Assembly: GCF_003025595.1 (NCBI RefSeq)
Contig: NZ_PYMI01000001.1
Location: 372,001-436,000 of the forward strand
Source of the DNA: Photobacterium ganghwense
GTDB lineage: Bacteria > Pseudomonadota > Gammaproteobacteria > Enterobacterales > Vibrionaceae
DNA length: 64,000 bases
Direction: 5' to 3'
In this document: piece by piece, positions 1-7,842 of the stretch
Position numbering within the stretch: position 1 is the stretch's first letter
Layout: the number at the start of each line of letters is the position of its first letter
Program-made: the position numbers and the translations under genes
The notes under the pieces: model-generated
Seen by the model: the letters and a program-made list of their open reading frames with translations, nothing else
Told to the model about the DNA's origin: nothing
Databases searched by the model: none

Positions 1-1509
1 GGTATTCAGGCCACCGCTCCTCAGGTTGACTTTGCCGCGGTGATGGCACGGGTACGCCACGTTATCAGCCAGATTGAACCCCATGACAGTGTGGAGCGTT
101 ATTCCGCTCTTGGCGTGAACTGTATAACTGGCGAGGCTCGGATCCGCTCTCCGTGGGAAGTTGAGGTAAACGGCCAGCGCATTACAACCCGCAACATAGT
201 GATTGCCACCGGTGCCAGACCTCTGGTGCCGTCCATTCCGGGGCTGGAAAATGTACACTACTTCACCTCTGATACGATCTGGTCATTGACGGAACAACCA
301 AAACGCATGCTGGTACTGGGTGGCGGGCCGATCGGCTGTGAGCTGGCCCAAAGTTTCAGTCGCTTGGGCAGCCAGGTCACACTGGTCGAGATGGCAGATC
401 AGTTGCTGATCCGTGAAGATCAGGATGCCGCCAGACTGATCAAGCAAAGTCTGGTGCAGGATGGCGTGACCGTTTACACCAGCTACAAGGCAGTGAAATT
501 CGAAGTATCCCCTTGTAAACCACCGCAGTCTGAGTCGCAGACACCTGATTTATCTATGGCAGAAACCGATACTCAACGAGTCTGGTTAGAGGCAATGGCA
601 GCCGCTCATACCCATGCCCCTGGTAATCGTGAGACAAATACTCAACCTGAAAACCTACAGGTTGAATTTGACGTCGTACTGCTTGCATTGGGCCGTGTGG
701 CCAATGTCAGCGGATTCGGACTTGAAGAGCTGGGCATTTCCATCAATTCACGCGGTACTGTGGCTGTGAATGACTATCTGCAAACCAAATACCCCAATAT
801 TTTTGCCGTCGGGGATGTAGCTGGCCCTTATCAGCTCACTCATGCCGCAGCACATCAGGCATGGTATGCCGCCGTCAATGGCCTGTTTGGTCAGGTTAAG
901 ACATTCAAGGCGGATTACTCTGTCCTGCCGGCAGCGACCTATACTTCGCCGGAAGTGGCACGCGTGGGCATCAATGAAAAAGAAGCCAAGCAGCAAGGTA
1001 TTGATTTTGATATTGTTACATACGGTATTGACGACCTTGACAGGGCCATCACCGATGGCGAGGACCATGGCTTTATTAAAGTCATCACCCCAAAAGGGAA
1101 AGATAAAATTCTTGGCGTCACCATTGTCGGCCATCAGGCCAGTGAAATGCTGGCCGAGTTCACGCTGGCGATGCGTCACGGATTAGGTCTAAACAAAATA
1201 CTGGGAACGGTGCACCCTTATCCTACTATGAGTGAAGCCGTCAAATATACCGCCGGCGCCTGGAAGCAGGCAAATGCGCCACAAGGGCTCCTGACATTGG
1301 CCGAAAAATACCACCGTTGGATGCGCCATGAGAAAAACCACGCATCAAACGCGGTAAACAACAGCCAGACATCGCCCCCAGTAACCGATAATCACCCAAT
1401 CAGCCCGGAATCCGCAGAAACCCGGCCGACAGATGCTGACAGCGATACTCAGGCTTCGGAAAATACGCCGGTTAAGCGCAATGCCGATGGCGCGTTCAGC
1501 GATAAATAA
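1..1509 (+). CDS. FAD/NAD-dependent pyridine nucleotide-disulfide oxidoreductase, mercuric reductase-like (5' end outside window)
   Basis: The frame is open from base 1, so the gene begins upstream of the window and the N-terminal FAD fold and redox CxxxxC are not visible. What remains shows the family clearly: an ATGARPLVP segment after the FAD domain, the NAD-binding GGGPIGCELA glycine motif (about residue 105 of the visible part), the second FAD motif NIFAVGDVAG, and the C-terminal dimerisation motif HPYPTMSEAVK. Two parts are unusual: a polar, low-complexity insert of about 50 residues inside the NAD domain (near nt 505-660) and a disordered Ser/Thr/Asp/Asn-rich tail of about 70 residues after the dimerisation domain. 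In E. coli a related flavoprotein region (ydjX-ydjZ-ynjA) lies just upstream of ynjBCD, so the position is conserved. The substrate is unknown; mercury reduction is not supported because no mer genes are near. Confidence 0.85.
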   Translation, partial: GIQATAPQVDFAAVMARVRHVISQIEPHDSVERYSALGVNCITGEARIRSPWEVEVNGQRITTRNIVIATGARPLVPSIPGLENVHYFTSDTIWSLTEQPKRMLVLGGGPIGCELAQSFSRLGSQVTLVEMADQLLIREDQDAARLIKQSLVQDGVTVYTSYKAVKFEVSPCKPPQSESQTPDLSMAETDTQRVWLEAMAAAHTHAPGNRETNTQPENLQVEFDVVLLALGRVANVSGFGLEELGISINSRGTVAVNDYLQTKYPNIFAVGDVAGPYQLTHAAAHQAWYAAVNGLFGQVKTFKADYSVLPAATYTSPEVARVGINEKEAKQQGIDFDIVTYGIDDLDRAITDGEDHGFIKVITPKGKDKILGVTIVGHQASEMLAEFTLAMRHGLGLNKILGTVHPYPTMSEAVKYTAGAWKQANAPQGLLTLAEKYHRWMRHEKNHASNAVNNSQTSPPVTDNHPISPESAETRPTDADSDTQASENTPVKRNADGAFSDK

Positions 1510-1545
1510 AAACAAGGGACCAGAAAAATTCAATAAGGATAAACA

Positions 1546-2748
1546 ATGAAAGCTTTTCTAACAGGTTTAACGTTCGCACTGGCCAGCGCAATGTCGGGGG
1601 CCACAATGGCTGCCACGGCGTCTGCCGACAACGCCGCATTGCCATCAGGTTCTGACTGGCCGCAGATTGTCGAGCAAGCCCGGGGACAGGTTGTGTACTT
1701 TAACGCCTGGGGCGGTAGCCAGGAGATCAATGACTACCTGCGCTGGGCAGATCGCCAGCTTCGCGCCCGTTATGGTGTCGAGTTACGCCATGTCAAAGTT
1801 GCCGATATCGCAGAAACCACACAACGGCTACTGGCTGAAAAAACCGCGGGCAAGAATGCTGGCGGCAGCGTGGATCTGGTTTGGATTAACGGCGAAAACT
1901 TCCGCTCGATGAAACAAAGTGGCCTGCTTTACGGTCCTTTTGTTCAGGCCCTCCCTAACTGGCAACTGGTGGATCAAAGCCTGCCAGTCAGCGAGGATTT
2001 CACCGAATCCACCGATGGACTGGAAGCACCATGGGGCGTCGGCCAACTGGTGTTTATTCATGACAAGCAGACGCTCAATAATCCCCCACAGAACTTTGCC
2101 GAATTGCTAAGTCTGGCGCAGGCGTTTCCAGGCAAAGTCACTTACCCGCAGCCACCGGAATTTCACGGCAGCAGCTTTCTGAAAGCCGCCTTGCTGGAGC
2201 TAACCCAGGATCCAGCGGCGCTGTACCAGCCAATTGATGCCGAAAAACAACCGGAACGCTTTCAGCAGGTAACGGCCCCACTCTGGCAATATCTCGATCG
2301 CCTCCATCCGGTTGCCTGGCAGCAGGGCAGACAGTTCCCGTCAGGCAGCAGTGAAATGATCCAGCTACTTGATGACAAGCAGTTATATCTGGCAATTACC
2401 TTCAATCCCAATGCCGCCAGAGCAGCCATAGAAAACGGCAAGCTCACTGCGTCTGCCGAGACCTATGCCTTTGAGCAAGGAGCCCTGTCAAACATCCACT
2501 TTCTGGCCATTCCATGGAACGCGAATGCAAAAGCCGGTGCATTAGTCACTATTAATTTCCTAATGAGCCCGGATGCACAAGCCAGAAAAGCCAATGCGAG
2601 TATCTGGGGAGATCCATCTATCCTCAAACAAGAGGCTTTAGCTTCGCAGGGCTCTCAAGGATTCAGCCTGTTCAAGGCTATTCCGGAACCGCATCCGAGC
2701 TGGTTAACTGCTATTGAGCTGGAGTGGCAGAAACGCTACGGCAGCTGA
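1546..2748 (+). CDS. ynjB: YnjB-like ABC transporter periplasmic substrate-binding protein
   Basis: A 400-residue protein with a clear Sec signal peptide (positive start MKAF, hydrophobic core, cleavage after about ATMAA-T). The mature part matches the YnjB family of extracellular solute-binding proteins (family-1-like; segments [17 protein letters not shown] near the start and [11 protein letters not shown]). It would deliver a small solute to the YnjC permease in the inner membrane. The start ATG is preceded by AAGGATAA. It follows the flavoprotein gene by 36 nt and is followed by the permease and ATPase genes, so the four probably form one operon. The ligand of YnjBCD is not firmly established in any organism, and the sequence does not show it. 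A stable hairpin follows the stop codon. Confidence 0.9.
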   Translation: MKAFLTGLTFALASAMSGATMAATASADNAALPSGSDWPQIVEQARGQVVYFNAWGGSQEINDYLRWADRQLRARYGVELRHVKVADIAETTQRLLAEKTAGKNAGGSVDLVWINGENFRSMKQSGLLYGPFVQALPNWQLVDQSLPVSEDFTESTDGLEAPWGVGQLVFIHDKQTLNNPPQNFAELLSLAQAFPGKVTYPQPPEFHGSSFLKAALLELTQDPAALYQPIDAEKQPERFQQVTAPLWQYLDRLHPVAWQQGRQFPSGSSEMIQLLDDKQLYLAITFNPNAARAAIENGKLTASAETYAFEQGALSNIHFLAIPWNANAKAGALVTINFLMSPDAQARKANASIWGDPSILKQEALASQGSQGFSLFKAIPEPHPSWLTAIELEWQKRYGS

Positions 2749-2756
2749 ACACTGAT

Positions 2757-2782
2757 GTTGCCGGGTCAACCGACCCGGTAAC
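2757..2782 (+). promoter_or_regulatory. Intercistronic hairpin between ynjB and ynjC
   Basis: A 10-bp stem (2757-2766 with 2773-2782, one G-U pair) encloses a 6-nt loop; the core is ccgggt/acccgg. It begins 8 nt after the ynjB stop and ends 10 nt before the preferred ynjC start. There is no T tract, so it is not a typical terminator. By analogy with malE-malF-type operons it may protect the upstream mRNA and keep the binding protein in excess over the permease; that role is inference. Confidence 0.6.
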
Positions 2783-2792
2783 CGGAAACATT

Positions 2793-4583
2793 ATGATTCA
2801 ATTGATTTTTCTACTGGCGTTGTTGCTCTGCCTGATCCCGTTGATCCCCGGAGTTATTGGGCTGATCCTCCCCGCCTTTTCCTGGCTGCCGCCACTGGGT
2901 CATCAGACGCCGGGGCTTTCCGCCTTTACGATAGTGATTCACTGGCCGGGGCTGGGTGAGTCTATTTTGTTGTCGCTGTTTACCGGCCTTGGCAGTTCGA
3001 TTCTGGCACTGTTGTTCACTTTTACGATCCTTCAGCGTTACTGGGACAGTGAGGGCTGGCGTCGCCTTGAGCGCACACTTTCTCCTATGTTGGCCATGCC
3101 GCATGTGGCTTTTGCCATCGGCTTTGCGTTTTTGCTTTCGCCATCTGGCTGGCTCTACCGGCTGCTGGAAACCGTAGGTATTCCTACCGGGCAGGCGTTC
3201 AGCCTGATTCAGGATCCGTACGGCGTTGGCATGATGCTGGCGCTGGCCATCAAAGAAACCCCTTTTCTGTTGATGATGAGCATCCCGGTTCTGCAGCAAC
3301 TGCAAACCGCTCGACTGCTGACAGTGGCGACAAGCCTGGGTTACTCCCACCGGCAAAGCTGGCTGACAGTCATAATGCCGCAATGGTTACCGTTGATTCG
3401 TCTGCCACTGTTTGCGGTCGCCGCTTACGGGCTATCCGTGGTGGATGTCGCCCTGATTATCGGCCCGACTCGCCCTACAACACTGGCGGTGCTGATCTGG
3501 CAATGGTTTAACGAGCCTGATTTACACCTCTTGCCACGGGCGGCGGCAGGTGCCCTGCTCTTACTGTTGTTAACCGCTCTGACGCTGCTACTGATGCGTC
3601 TGTGTGAGCATGCTCTTGTACGAGGCTGGAAAAGTTGGCAGCTAAATGGTGCACGAGCACATCGCCATCGCAGGCTGAACGCATTCCGGCTATTTCGGTG
3701 CCCGGCTCCGATAAGTGCATCTAAGAATTATGCACCTTCATCAATGGCATCTTCGTCGACGACAGGGCTTGGTCTGTACTGGCCGTTCGTTGCCATTCCT
3801 GTGCTGGTCATTCCGGTGCTGGCCGTTTGGTCTGTTGCACTGCGCTGGCGTTTTCCGGATCTGCTTCCCAGTCGCTACAGCCTGCGTTTCTGGCAACAGG
3901 AAATTCTCTCACTCTTTGAACTGGCCGCGAACAGCCTGACCCTGGCTCTCGCCAGCAGCCTGACCGCGCTGATTCTGGCGATTGGCTGTCTCGAATACCG
4001 ACAACAAACACAGCGTGGCCTGCCCATCTGGCTGATAGCTACACCTCTGGTGGTGCCGCAATTATCCTTGCTGTTCGGCGTTCAGATCGCCACTTACCTG
4101 ATACCGGGGCAACACTACTGGCTATGGGTTTACTGGAGCCACCTGTTTTTTGTCTTTCCTTACCTTTACCTGACACTGGACGGGGCATGGCGCAGCTATG
4201 ACATTCGCCTTGATCAATGCAGCCGCAGCCTTGGCATGACAACCTGGCAGACATGGTGGAAAGTCAAACGTCCCCAAGTACAGCCTGCCATGATTATGGG
4301 GGTGGCGGTCGGTATCAGTGTCAGTCTGGCTCAGTATCTGCCTACACAAATGCTGGGGGCGGGGCGAATATCCACCATTACAACCGAAGCAGTCGCGCTT
4401 GCCAGCGGGCAGGACAGACGCGTCAGTGCCATCTATGGCCTGATTCAGGGCTCGCTTCCGTTTTTCTTTTTCACTCTGGCATTCGTGGCAAACCGGCTAA
4501 CGTCCCATTATCGCCACGGCAGACCCTACACAAGGAGCACACTCGCAGATGACACTGTCTGTGGAAAACCTCACTATAAATAA
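2793..4583 (+). CDS. ynjC: YnjC-like ABC transporter permease (two fused permease domains)
   Basis: An inner-membrane permease of 596 residues with about 12 hydrophobic segments arranged as two BPD_transp_1 halves (roughly residues 55-280 and 380-570), separated by a polar, His/Arg-rich linker. Each half has a cytoplasmic EAA-like loop; the first is around SLGYSHRQSWLTVIMPQ and the second around RSLGMTTWQTWWKVKRPQ. I chose the ATG at 2793 (MIQLIFLLALLL), preceded by CCGGAAAC, over an in-frame ATG at 2724 that would overlap ynjB and add a polar leader. E. coli YnjC is about 510 residues, so this one is longer, mainly in the linker. It works with the YnjB binding protein and the YnjD ATPase. 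Confidence 0.88.
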   Translation: MIQLIFLLALLLCLIPLIPGVIGLILPAFSWLPPLGHQTPGLSAFTIVIHWPGLGESILLSLFTGLGSSILALLFTFTILQRYWDSEGWRRLERTLSPMLAMPHVAFAIGFAFLLSPSGWLYRLLETVGIPTGQAFSLIQDPYGVGMMLALAIKETPFLLMMSIPVLQQLQTARLLTVATSLGYSHRQSWLTVIMPQWLPLIRLPLFAVAAYGLSVVDVALIIGPTRPTTLAVLIWQWFNEPDLHLLPRAAAGALLLLLLTALTLLLMRLCEHALVRGWKSWQLNGARAHRHRRLNAFRLFRCPAPISASKNYAPSSMASSSTTGLGLYWPFVAIPVLVIPVLAVWSVALRWRFPDLLPSRYSLRFWQQEILSLFELAANSLTLALASSLTALILAIGCLEYRQQTQRGLPIWLIATPLVVPQLSLLFGVQIATYLIPGQHYWLWVYWSHLFFVFPYLYLTLDGAWRSYDIRLDQCSRSLGMTTWQTWWKVKRPQVQPAMIMGVAVGISVSLAQYLPTQMLGAGRISTITTEAVALASGQDRRVSAIYGLIQGSLPFFFFTLAFVANRLTSHYRHGRPYTRSTLADDTVCGKPHYK

Positions 4584-5187
4584 TGGCCACCAGCCGCTGT
4601 TTGCCCCCGTCTCCTTCACGGTGTCCCCCGGTGAAGTCGTTACCCTGATGGGCCCCAGTGGTTGCGGGAAATCCACCCTGTTGAGCGCTATTGCCGGACA
4701 TCTGGCTCCGGCGTTTCATTGCCAGGGCAATGTCAGTCTTAATGGCCACAATGTCATGGGGCTGGCACCGAACCTGCGAAAAATCGGTGTGCTGTTTCAG
4801 GACGATCTTCTGTTTCCGCATCTTTCAGTGGGCGAAAACCTGATGTTTGGCCTGCCCCGCTGCTATCAGGGTAACGAACGGGCTGCAAAAGTCACCGATA
4901 CTCTGACGACCCTGAATCTGACGGCGATTGCCAACAAAATGCCGGATGAAATTTCCGGCGGACAACGAGCCCGTATCAGCCTGATGAGAATGTTACTGTC
5001 TAAACCACAAGCCGTATTGCTGGATGAACCGTTCAGTAAGCTTGATAAAGCACTGCGTGATGAATTTCGCCAGTTTGTCTTCAGTCAGATTCAGCAACGG
5101 CAAATCCCAGCGATCATGGTAACCCATGATGACGCGGATATTCCCGCCAATGGACAAGTGCTGAACTGGCCATGGCAAACGAGTTAG
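4549..5187 (+). CDS. ynjD: YnjD-like ABC transporter ATP-binding protein
   Basis: A 212-residue ABC ATPase. Visible motifs are Walker A GPSGCGKST (about residue 34), the Q-loop in GVLFQDDLLFPHL, the signature SGGQRAR, Walker B AVLLDEP and the H-loop in MVTHDDAD. The gene starts inside the 3' end of ynjC (35-nt overlap), which indicates translational coupling. It is the last gene of the ynjBCD transporter set. In E. coli the next gene is the rhodanese-like ynjE; here that gene is absent and a repeat-rich spacer leads directly to ynjF. Confidence 0.9.
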   Translation: MTLSVENLTINNGHQPLFAPVSFTVSPGEVVTLMGPSGCGKSTLLSAIAGHLAPAFHCQGNVSLNGHNVMGLAPNLRKIGVLFQDDLLFPHLSVGENLMFGLPRCYQGNERAAKVTDTLTTLNLTAIANKMPDEISGGQRARISLMRMLLSKPQAVLLDEPFSKLDKALRDEFRQFVFSQIQQRQIPAIMVTHDDADIPANGQVLNWPWQTS

Positions 5188-5245
5188 GATTCGGCAGAGA
5201 TGGTCTGCGACCTTTCTCAGACGACAAAAGCCTTTAATACCCAAA

Positions 5246-5313
5246 GCACCATAAACGCCTTAGCATCATAAACGCCTTAACACCATAAACGTCTTAAGCT
5301 CCATAAGCGCCAC
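5246..5313. repeat. 17-nt tandem repeat array downstream of ynjD
   Basis: Four consecutive units: 5246-5262, 5263-5279 and 5280-5296 differ at only one to three positions from gcaccataaacgcctta, and 5297-5313 is degenerate. The array is non-coding. Confidence 0.85.
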
Positions 5314-5327
5314 AAATGGACAGACAA

Positions 5328-5372
5328 AAATGCAACGACAAGAAATGCAACCACAAGTAATACAACTGGAAG
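5328..5372. repeat. 15-nt tandem repeat array upstream of ynjF
   Basis: Units aaatgcaacgacaag (5328-5342) and aaatgcaaccacaag (5343-5357) differ by one base; a third (5358-5372) is diverged. An in-frame TAA at 5358 shows that the array is not part of the ynjF reading frame. Confidence 0.8.
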
Positions 5373-5426
5373 CAATTGTGCAATGAAAGAAGCGGTAACC
5401 GACATGACAAATCAGGTAACAACAAC

Positions 5427-6038
5427 GTGTTAGACAAATATTCAATCAAAGTGATCAAATGGCCGCTCAACACCCTCGCGGTATGGCCGGATAAATTGGG
5501 TATCACCGCGAATCAGGTGACGATAAGTGGCTTTCTTATCGGATTACTGGCACTACCGGCTCTGGCATGGCAACAATACGAATGGGCGCTCGCGTGTATT
5601 CTGTTGAACCGTATTTTTGACGGTCTTGATGGCGCAATTGCCCGTCGGCAGGGCATTACCGATTGCGGCGGATTTCTCGATATCACCCTGGATTTTCTGT
5701 TTTACTCTCTGGTGCCCTTTGGATTTGTGCTGGCTAACCCTGAAGCCAATGCGGTCGCCGGTGCTTTTCTGATTTTCTCGTTTATCGGTACCGGCTCAAG
5801 TTTCCTCAGCTTTGCCATCATGGCAAGCAAGCGCAACATTGAAAGCCCGGTTTACAAGCAGAAGTCGCTGTATTACCTGGGAGGGTTGACTGAAGGTACC
5901 GAAACCATTGCCTGTTTCGTGCTGTGCTGTCTGCTGCCGCAACATTTCGCCTTGATTGCCTGGGTGTTCGGCTCACTGTGCTGGTTTACCACCGGTACCC
6001 GTATCTTGGCTGGGTACCAAACCCTGAAACAGGAATAA
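5427..6038 (+). CDS. ynjF: CDP-alcohol phosphatidyltransferase family protein (YnjF-like)
   Basis: A 203-residue integral membrane protein of the CDP-alcohol phosphatidyltransferase family, which joins a CDP-activated lipid to an alcohol acceptor. The family signature is complete: DGLDGAIAR followed by a GGFLDITLD segment, giving the metal-binding aspartates. About six hydrophobic segments follow. I selected the GTG at 5427 because the resulting start, MLDKYSIKVIKW, matches the start of E. coli YnjF (MLDRH...) and AGGTAA lies about 9 nt upstream; an upstream TTG at 5376 would add a polar peptide without homologues. The acceptor alcohol of YnjF is not known. It lies downstream of ynjBCD as in E. 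coli, but with ynjE missing. Confidence 0.87.
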   Translation: MLDKYSIKVIKWPLNTLAVWPDKLGITANQVTISGFLIGLLALPALAWQQYEWALACILLNRIFDGLDGAIARRQGITDCGGFLDITLDFLFYSLVPFGFVLANPEANAVAGAFLIFSFIGTGSSFLSFAIMASKRNIESPVYKQKSLYYLGGLTEGTETIACFVLCCLLPQHFALIAWVFGSLCWFTTGTRILAGYQTLKQE

Positions 6039-6072
6039 CCCTACGATACAACCTTGCCTGGAAACAATTCGG

Positions 6073-6102
6073 AAGGGGCCAGCGATAGCAGCCCCTTTGT
6101 TA
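6073..6102 (+). terminator. Possible terminator after ynjF
   Basis: Stem aaggggc (6073-6079) with gcccctt (6091-6097) and an 11-nt loop, followed by a short T-rich run. It sits 35 nt after the ynjF stop. The T tract is weak. Confidence 0.45.
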
Positions 6103-6289
6103 ACCCCTCTTCATCTCTATCTACCATTCAAACTTTTCGCTGGGCTTGTTTCCCGGCGTTTTTTCTCAGCATCTTTTCGATACTTTTCTCGCTGCTTTTC
6201 CTGAAATACCCGCTTTCATTTATCTCTTGCCATTGCAGACCACTGCTTTACAATCGCTGCTTTTTTACGACGACAGATTGGAGCCTCGA

Positions 6290-6574
6290 ATGAATCGCAG
6301 AAAGAAAGTCATCGAGACGCAGAAGAAAAAGCTGAAAAAGCAAAATGCCAGAATACACCGCAGCAATAAGCCGCGTTACATCTCCAAGGCTGAAAGAGCA
6401 CAGATGGAAGACGAAGCTGCGATGCCAGAAGCTATTCCAGAAACTATGCAAGGAGCATTGCAAGGGACATTACAAGAATCTATGCAGAGCACCGCGTCAG
6501 AGGAAGCCGATTCAGCGGCTGATCGTCAGGACGACAAAACGATATCAGGTGACGACACCCACAGCGAAAAGTAA
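6290..6574 (+). CDS. DUF2986 family small basic protein
   Basis: A 94-residue protein whose N-terminal half (MNRRKKVIETQKKKLKKQ, then HRSNKPRYISKAERA) matches the DUF2986 family, found mainly in Vibrio, Photobacterium and Shewanella. The function is unknown. The N-terminal half is Lys/Arg-rich and probably helical. The C-terminal half is acidic, low in complexity and contains short imperfect repeats of the type MQGALQGTLQESMQS. The start at 6290 has GGAG 7-10 nt upstream; a longer reading of the same frame back to 6146 has no family match. It stands alone, about 250 nt from ynjF and convergent with punR. Confidence 0.75.
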   Translation: MNRRKKVIETQKKKLKKQNARIHRSNKPRYISKAERAQMEDEAAMPEAIPETMQGALQGTLQESMQSTASEEADSAADRQDDKTISGDDTHSEK

Positions 6575-6799
6575 TACCGGCAGAGGCCGAAAGCCTTCCC
6601 CGATTGACAGCTTGTCACCACGTGGCCACTTTTATGGTGGCCATCTGAAATCTTATCGGCAATATAGACTTGCAAAATCCTTTCTGTATTGGCTGATGCA
6701 GCTCCGTTATGAACTTCAATACTGTTCTGAGTATCAACACGGTGCTGAACTCCGATACCACGCATGATCCCATGGTTCCGAAATAGCTCTGTGAGACAA

Positions 6800-7702
6800 C
6801 TAACGCATCCACTCACGGTGCAGCTGCTCGCTGTCACCCAAGTATTCCAGCAGCCATTCAATGGCTGGATTGCGTGTTGCTTTGTTCCAGGCCAGGCAAC
6901 ACGGGCTGAATGCTGGTTTTACTGCAAGCTCCTTTTCCACCAGCTCACCATTGGCTATCCGTGGCAGCGCCATATGAGCAGGAACAACCGTAATACCCAA
7001 ACCGGATTTCAGACAGGACATCGCACTGTGCCAGTTTGGCACCATAATTCGGCGTTGGTTATCCATCAGCCAGGTGACCCGTTTAGGCAGTACCCGTGAG
7101 GTATCTTCCAGGCAGATGGCCGGATACTGGCTAAGCTCTTTCTCTTCAAGCGGATGGCTGGTCGCTGCTAACGGATGATCCGGCGAGACAACAAACCGCC
7201 ACTCCAGCACGCCCATATCGCGATAATCAAAATGCCCGCTGACCGGAATCGCCGCCGTCGCACCGATAGCAATATCGGCCCGGCCATCAGCCAAGGCGTC
7301 CCAGACCCCATTGAACACTTCCATGGTAAGGTGCAACTCCATATCCGGAAACTGCCGATAAAAATCACGGACTAAGGTATTAACACGGCTTTCCCGGACC
7401 ACCGTATCCAGCGCAACGGAAACACTTTGCGACCAGCCGTTTGCTACACGCTGCGTTTGCAACCTGAGCTGTTCCATCTGCTTGAGCAAATTTCTCGCTT
7501 CTTCGACAAAATACTGGCCAGCAGGGGTCAATTCGACCTGCCGGTGAAGCCGAACAAATAATTCGACAGCCAGCCGCTCCTCAATGGTTCTCACTGTGTA
7601 ACTGATTGCACTTGGCACTTTATGAAGCTCTTCTGCGGCAGCGGAAAAGCTGCCTCGCCGAGCTACAACATCAATTACTTGCAGGTCATTGTATGAAAAC
7701 AT
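6800..7702 (-). CDS. punR: LysR-type transcriptional regulator, PunR (YdhB)-like
   Basis: A 300-residue LysR regulator. The N-terminal winged helix-turn-helix covers about residues 1-60 (FSYNDLQVIDVVARRGSFSA, then AAEELHKVPSAISYTVRTIE) and the remainder is a periplasmic-binding-like effector domain. The gene is divergent from a transporter closely matching E. coli PunC/YdhC, the same pairing as in E. coli, where PunR activates punC for purine nucleoside uptake. A perfect inverted repeat in the shared 140-nt intergenic region is a likely binding site. The assignment rests on synteny as well as protein similarity. Confidence 0.85.
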   Translation of the reverse strand: MFSYNDLQVIDVVARRGSFSAAAEELHKVPSAISYTVRTIEERLAVELFVRLHRQVELTPAGQYFVEEARNLLKQMEQLRLQTQRVANGWSQSVSVALDTVVRESRVNTLVRDFYRQFPDMELHLTMEVFNGVWDALADGRADIAIGATAAIPVSGHFDYRDMGVLEWRFVVSPDHPLAATSHPLEEKELSQYPAICLEDTSRVLPKRVTWLMDNQRRIMVPNWHSAMSCLKSGLGITVVPAHMALPRIANGELVEKELAVKPAFSPCCLAWNKATRNPAIEWLLEYLGDSEQLHREWMR

Positions 7703-7735
7703 AGCAATATTCCACTACGAAAACGTGTGCGTGAA

Positions 7736-7757
7736 TTTCAAATCAATTTATTTGAAA
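7736..7757. promoter_or_regulatory. Candidate PunR operator (LysR-type inverted repeat)
   Basis: tttcaaat (7736-7743) and atttgaaa (7750-7757) form a perfect 8-bp inverted repeat with a 6-nt spacer. It lies 34 nt upstream of the punR start codon and 85 nt upstream of punC, the usual place for an autoregulating LysR activator. Confidence 0.6.
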
Positions 7758-7842
7758 GCAATGTTGAAATTTTACCGTTTCACAGTCTATGAAGCCAGTT
7801 ATAGACTTGCAGGCAAAGCAATTAATCTAATGCACTAAAACT

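Noticed and set aside
1..1509. Mercuric reductase merA
   Set aside because: No mer genes are nearby, the N-terminal domains are outside the window, and the position upstream of ynjBCD matches a chromosomal flavoprotein of unknown function.
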